A stretch of 64,000 nucleotides of DNA from Erigeron canadensis. Its lineage: Eukaryota; Streptophyta; Magnoliopsida; Asterales; Asteraceae. A program made the translations under genes and the position numbers. The stretch's first letter is position 1. Every line of letters begins with the position of its first letter. Under the pieces are notes generated by a model, which made no database searches, was not told the DNA's origin, and was given only the letters and a program-made list of their open reading frames with translations. Below, in pieces: positions 61,004-64,000 of the stretch. Where the stretch lies: contig NC_057769.1 in NCBI RefSeq assembly GCF_010389155.1, forward strand, positions 33,341,548-33,405,547. The letters are read 5' to 3'.

Positions 61004-63939
61004 ATGAGGACTAATTGTTTCTTGTTACTATTACTATTTTTCTTTCTTTTTGTTCTTAGTTTCTTGGATATCACCACAGCCCAGATTCCAGGTTCATTTC
61101 TTTTATCACTTTTTATTACTATATGTGTATCTAATATCAATATGTATGTAATATGGCATGTGGGTTTTTGTTGGTTTTGTTGAAAATTTTAGCGCTTTTT
61201 TATATAAATTTGTGGCATAATTTGGGAATTTCTTGATTGGTTATATAAAGTTCTGATCTTTTGTAGTTATTTTTGTGTTTCCTTTTAGGGTTTGGTGAAT
61301 TGAATGGTTTTTGAGTGATTTAGGTGTTAATCTTGAATGTGGATGTATAAATATAGTTGTTAAATTTGTGTGACATTTAATGAAAAGTATTAGCTGAAAT
61401 AATGCATTTATGCCCTAATTGGAGTATATGTTATTATTATGTTTGGCTTAATTTGTGTAATTTTATTAAGATGATGCTTTCTTAAGTTAATGAAATTAAA
61501 AAGCAAAAGATTTTGTTGAAGTTGGTGGTTTTTTTTGGCTGCTAGTTGTCTAGTTTTACCGGGATCGTGTTTATAATATCAATTTTGCTAATAGAGTTCT
61601 GAACTTCTGATGGTGGTCTAAATTTTACAGTTTAGTTTTTTACAGTTAGCTTGATTAAATGATCAATAAGAGTGTTTCAATGTGATTTTGCAAGCGGATT
61701 ACTGTAATATTAAGAATCATAATTAGATGATCAGCTAACAAGTCTCTTGAAGGAACTACTTGTATGCTTCTCCAAATATCTGTATTTTGACTCTATATAA
61801 TTAGCAAATTAATGAGTAATGTGTGCTTAGTGGTTAGCACTCTGAGCTAATTATTGTGCAATTAGTTTAAATACACGAGAACACAACATAAGGCTTATAT
61901 GGCACCTTTGCCAATTCTAGTTTTCAGTTGTCATTGACTGATCCAGAATTTTTGACTAAGGTATATACACTAACATAGCAAACCTTATTTTAAGCATTCA
62001 CTTGAAGAATAGTTTGTGTTTTGTTTCTTTTAAACTTTATTCATTTTTAAGGGCCTTCTCTTTTATGCATCAATAAATAGCTTCAGTAAAACTGATACTA
62101 GTTTTGATTGGCCTGGCGCACACTTGCTCAAAGTTGTATTATTCTTTCATTAAAAGGTGAATAATCACACACTTGCGAATAGAACATAGAATAGATTGAC
62201 TACTTACAGACTCCAATACAGATGTAATCTAGCTTATTTTGGAAAACTCTAAAGCAACTTCTTTGTTCCCGAACTTATGCACATCCTTGATCCTAAAGTT
62301 ATGTGTACATTGGAAAGAGAATATTTAAGAAAAATACAACATTCTTTGACTTAGGCTGGCAATTTATATAGTTTGGTGGTTTCTTTAGCTCATGTCCAAT
62401 TTGATTTCACTATGTATATATTTTCTCTGCGCGTATCCAATTTATATGGTGTGATAACTCGTATCAGTACTCCAATATTAACTCTAAAACTTACACTGGT
62501 GTAATGTAAAAGACGAATTCTAATATAATATGTTTACACTAGATGAAGGTATGATAATGGATCCCTACAGAGTGAACAAAACTAAAAAATAAAGGTATGG
62601 CTTCACTGAGGAAATGATGAACAATGAAGAGTCTTAGAAAATGATCTAAATGATGAAACCTCTGTTTTGGTCTAGAGGAATTAGGTTCCCTTTGTTGCCA
62701 TTATCTGTTGTCTTCATTTTATGTCCCCTTTCACAAGAGATTTATGATTGTGGGTCGGATAAACAATAGACAAAACTTGTATTGCAGACACTAAATACCC
62801 ATTATGGTAGTTGTGTTCTCTAAATGGTTTTATTTTCTTTCTTGCTTCATTTTTATCGGAGTTAATGTTTTTTTGTTGACAAATTTGTTCTTGTGAAACA
62901 GGTTTTATAAGTCTCGACTGTGGTGGTCAAAATAATTTCACAGACAAGATTGGCCTTGAGTGGACCCCCGATAATCAAATCATATATGGGATCGCAAGTA
63001 ACATATCTGTCACAAATGAGACGAGACAACAGTATCAAACTGTCAGATATTTCCCAGCAGATAGCAGAAAATATTGTTACACACTTAACGTTAAAAGTAG
63101 GACCAGGTACCTTTTAAGAGCAACATTCTTATACGGTAATTTCGATAACAACAATGTTTACCCAAAATTTGACATCTCCATGGGAGCCACTCATTGGGCT
63201 ACAATAGTCATTTCAGATGCTAATACTATTGAGTCTCAAGAGCTGATATTTTTGGCTTCTGGCTCTACTGTTAGCGTCTGTTTATCAAATGCTACAACTG
63301 GACAGCCATTCATCTCTACCCTTGAGCTCCGTCCATTCAATGGCTCAATATACCTTACACCTTTTGAAAACCAATTCTTTCTTAGTGTCTCTGCAAGAAT
63401 TAACTTTGGGGCAGAAAATGAAGATTCGATTAGGTACCCAGATGATCCATTTGATAGAATATGGGAATCTGATTTGGTGAAAAAAGCAAATTATCTTGTT
63501 GATATTGCTCCCGGGACAGATAGGGTATCGACGAAGTTGCCTATCGATATTGGGAAAGACGAACAACCACCTCAGAAAGTTATGCAAACAGCTGTCGTGG
63601 GCCGTAATGGAAATTTGACTTATCGTATGAATTTGGATGGGTTTCCTGGATATGGTTGGGCTTATACTTACTTTGCGGAAATCGAAGACTTGGATCCCGA
63701 CGAGACCAGAAAGTTCCGTCTAGTTCTTCCTGGAAACCCAGAGCTCAGTAAAGCGGTTGTTAACATTCAAGAAAACGCTCAGGGGACACACCGTTTGTAT
63801 GAGCCGGGATTTGAGAACATATCACTTCCGTTCGTTTTGTCGTTCAAGTTTGGGAAAACGGCTGATTCTACTCAAGGACCTCTTGTTAATGCAATTGAGA
63901 TTAACAAATATCTGAAAATAGGTGATGGCTCTTCTGATG
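61004..63939 (+). CDS. Malectin-like LRR receptor kinase (5' part only)
   Basis: Exons 61004-61091 and 62902-63939 are complete (375 residues and a partial codon) and the gene runs off the right edge after a GTAAGT donor. Exon 1 is a signal peptide: MRTNCFLLLLLFFFLFVLSF followed by LDITTAQ. Exon 2 is a full malectin-like extracellular domain, beginning FISLDCGGQNNFTDK, with RYLLRATFLYGNFD, a PFISTLELRPFNGSIY segment, RYPDDPFDRIWESD, KVMQTAVVGRNGNLTYRMNL and STQGPLVNAIEINKYL. Several N-glycosylation sites are visible. In Arabidopsis the closest relatives I recall are the LRR-I kinases At1g67720 and At2g37050, which add LRRs, a membrane helix and a kinase after this domain. Those later parts are outside the window, so the kinase is inferred. 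A CysCys-free Asp-Cys-Gly (SLDCGG) start is the family norm. The first intron is 1.8 kb. Confidence 0.9.
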
Positions 63940-64000
63940 GTAAGTAAACTAAAGCTTTTGTGCTAGATTATATTTTGAATAATTATGAAATCTGATATTC

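Overview
The window is nuclear DNA from a flowering plant. It is AT-rich, its genes are split by many GT..AG introns, and transposable-element debris lies between and inside the genes. The protein families and the repeat types point to a eudicot. An asterid, perhaps Asteraceae, is my guess from the style of the Helitron-like and retroelement sequences, but nothing in the window proves it. I found no prokaryote-type system, CRISPR array, operon or organelle segment.

Layout. 1-2090 is a decayed Ty3-type LTR retrotransposon, with a minus-strand retropepsin region at the left edge. 4452-6526 encodes a TMEM18 homologue (163 aa, four coding exons). 7638-15187 encodes a TBC-domain Rab GTPase-activating protein (781 aa, 18 coding exons) whose introns hold several copies of one MITE family. 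16452-21093 encodes mitochondrial ribosomal protein S9 (382 aa, four exons, a 2.2-kb first intron). 21.1-25.4 kb is a transposon-rich gap with a Helitron end, a nested Mutator-type MITE and a PIF/Harbinger MITE. 25462-30079 and 31923-34608 are a tandem pair of BAHD acyltransferases of the benzyl-alcohol O-benzoyltransferase type, one intact and one altered at both ends. 36902-36974 is a tRNA-Lys(UUU). 39737-39973 (minus) is an unrecognised small basic protein gene with a good TATA box. 45471-48160 is an APETALA2/TOE-type transcription factor (401 aa, ten exons). 48.2-61 kb is gene-free and rich in SINEs and MITEs, including a 1.07-kb Mutator-like element with a perfect 9-bp target duplication. 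61004 to the right edge is the start of a malectin-like receptor kinase gene.

The neighbours do not form a pathway; they are ordinary adjacent plant genes. The most interesting observations concern evolution in progress. The miR172 target site of the AP2 gene has a net 2-nt loss at its centre, which also changes the reading frame and C-terminus. The BAHD pair shares a 398-bp tract with no difference, flanked by diverged sequence, which suggests gene conversion. Two MITEs in the second BAHD intron have corresponding empty sites in the first copy. All exon models were made by eye from splice signals, codon phase and family resemblance; no alignment or transcript evidence was available.
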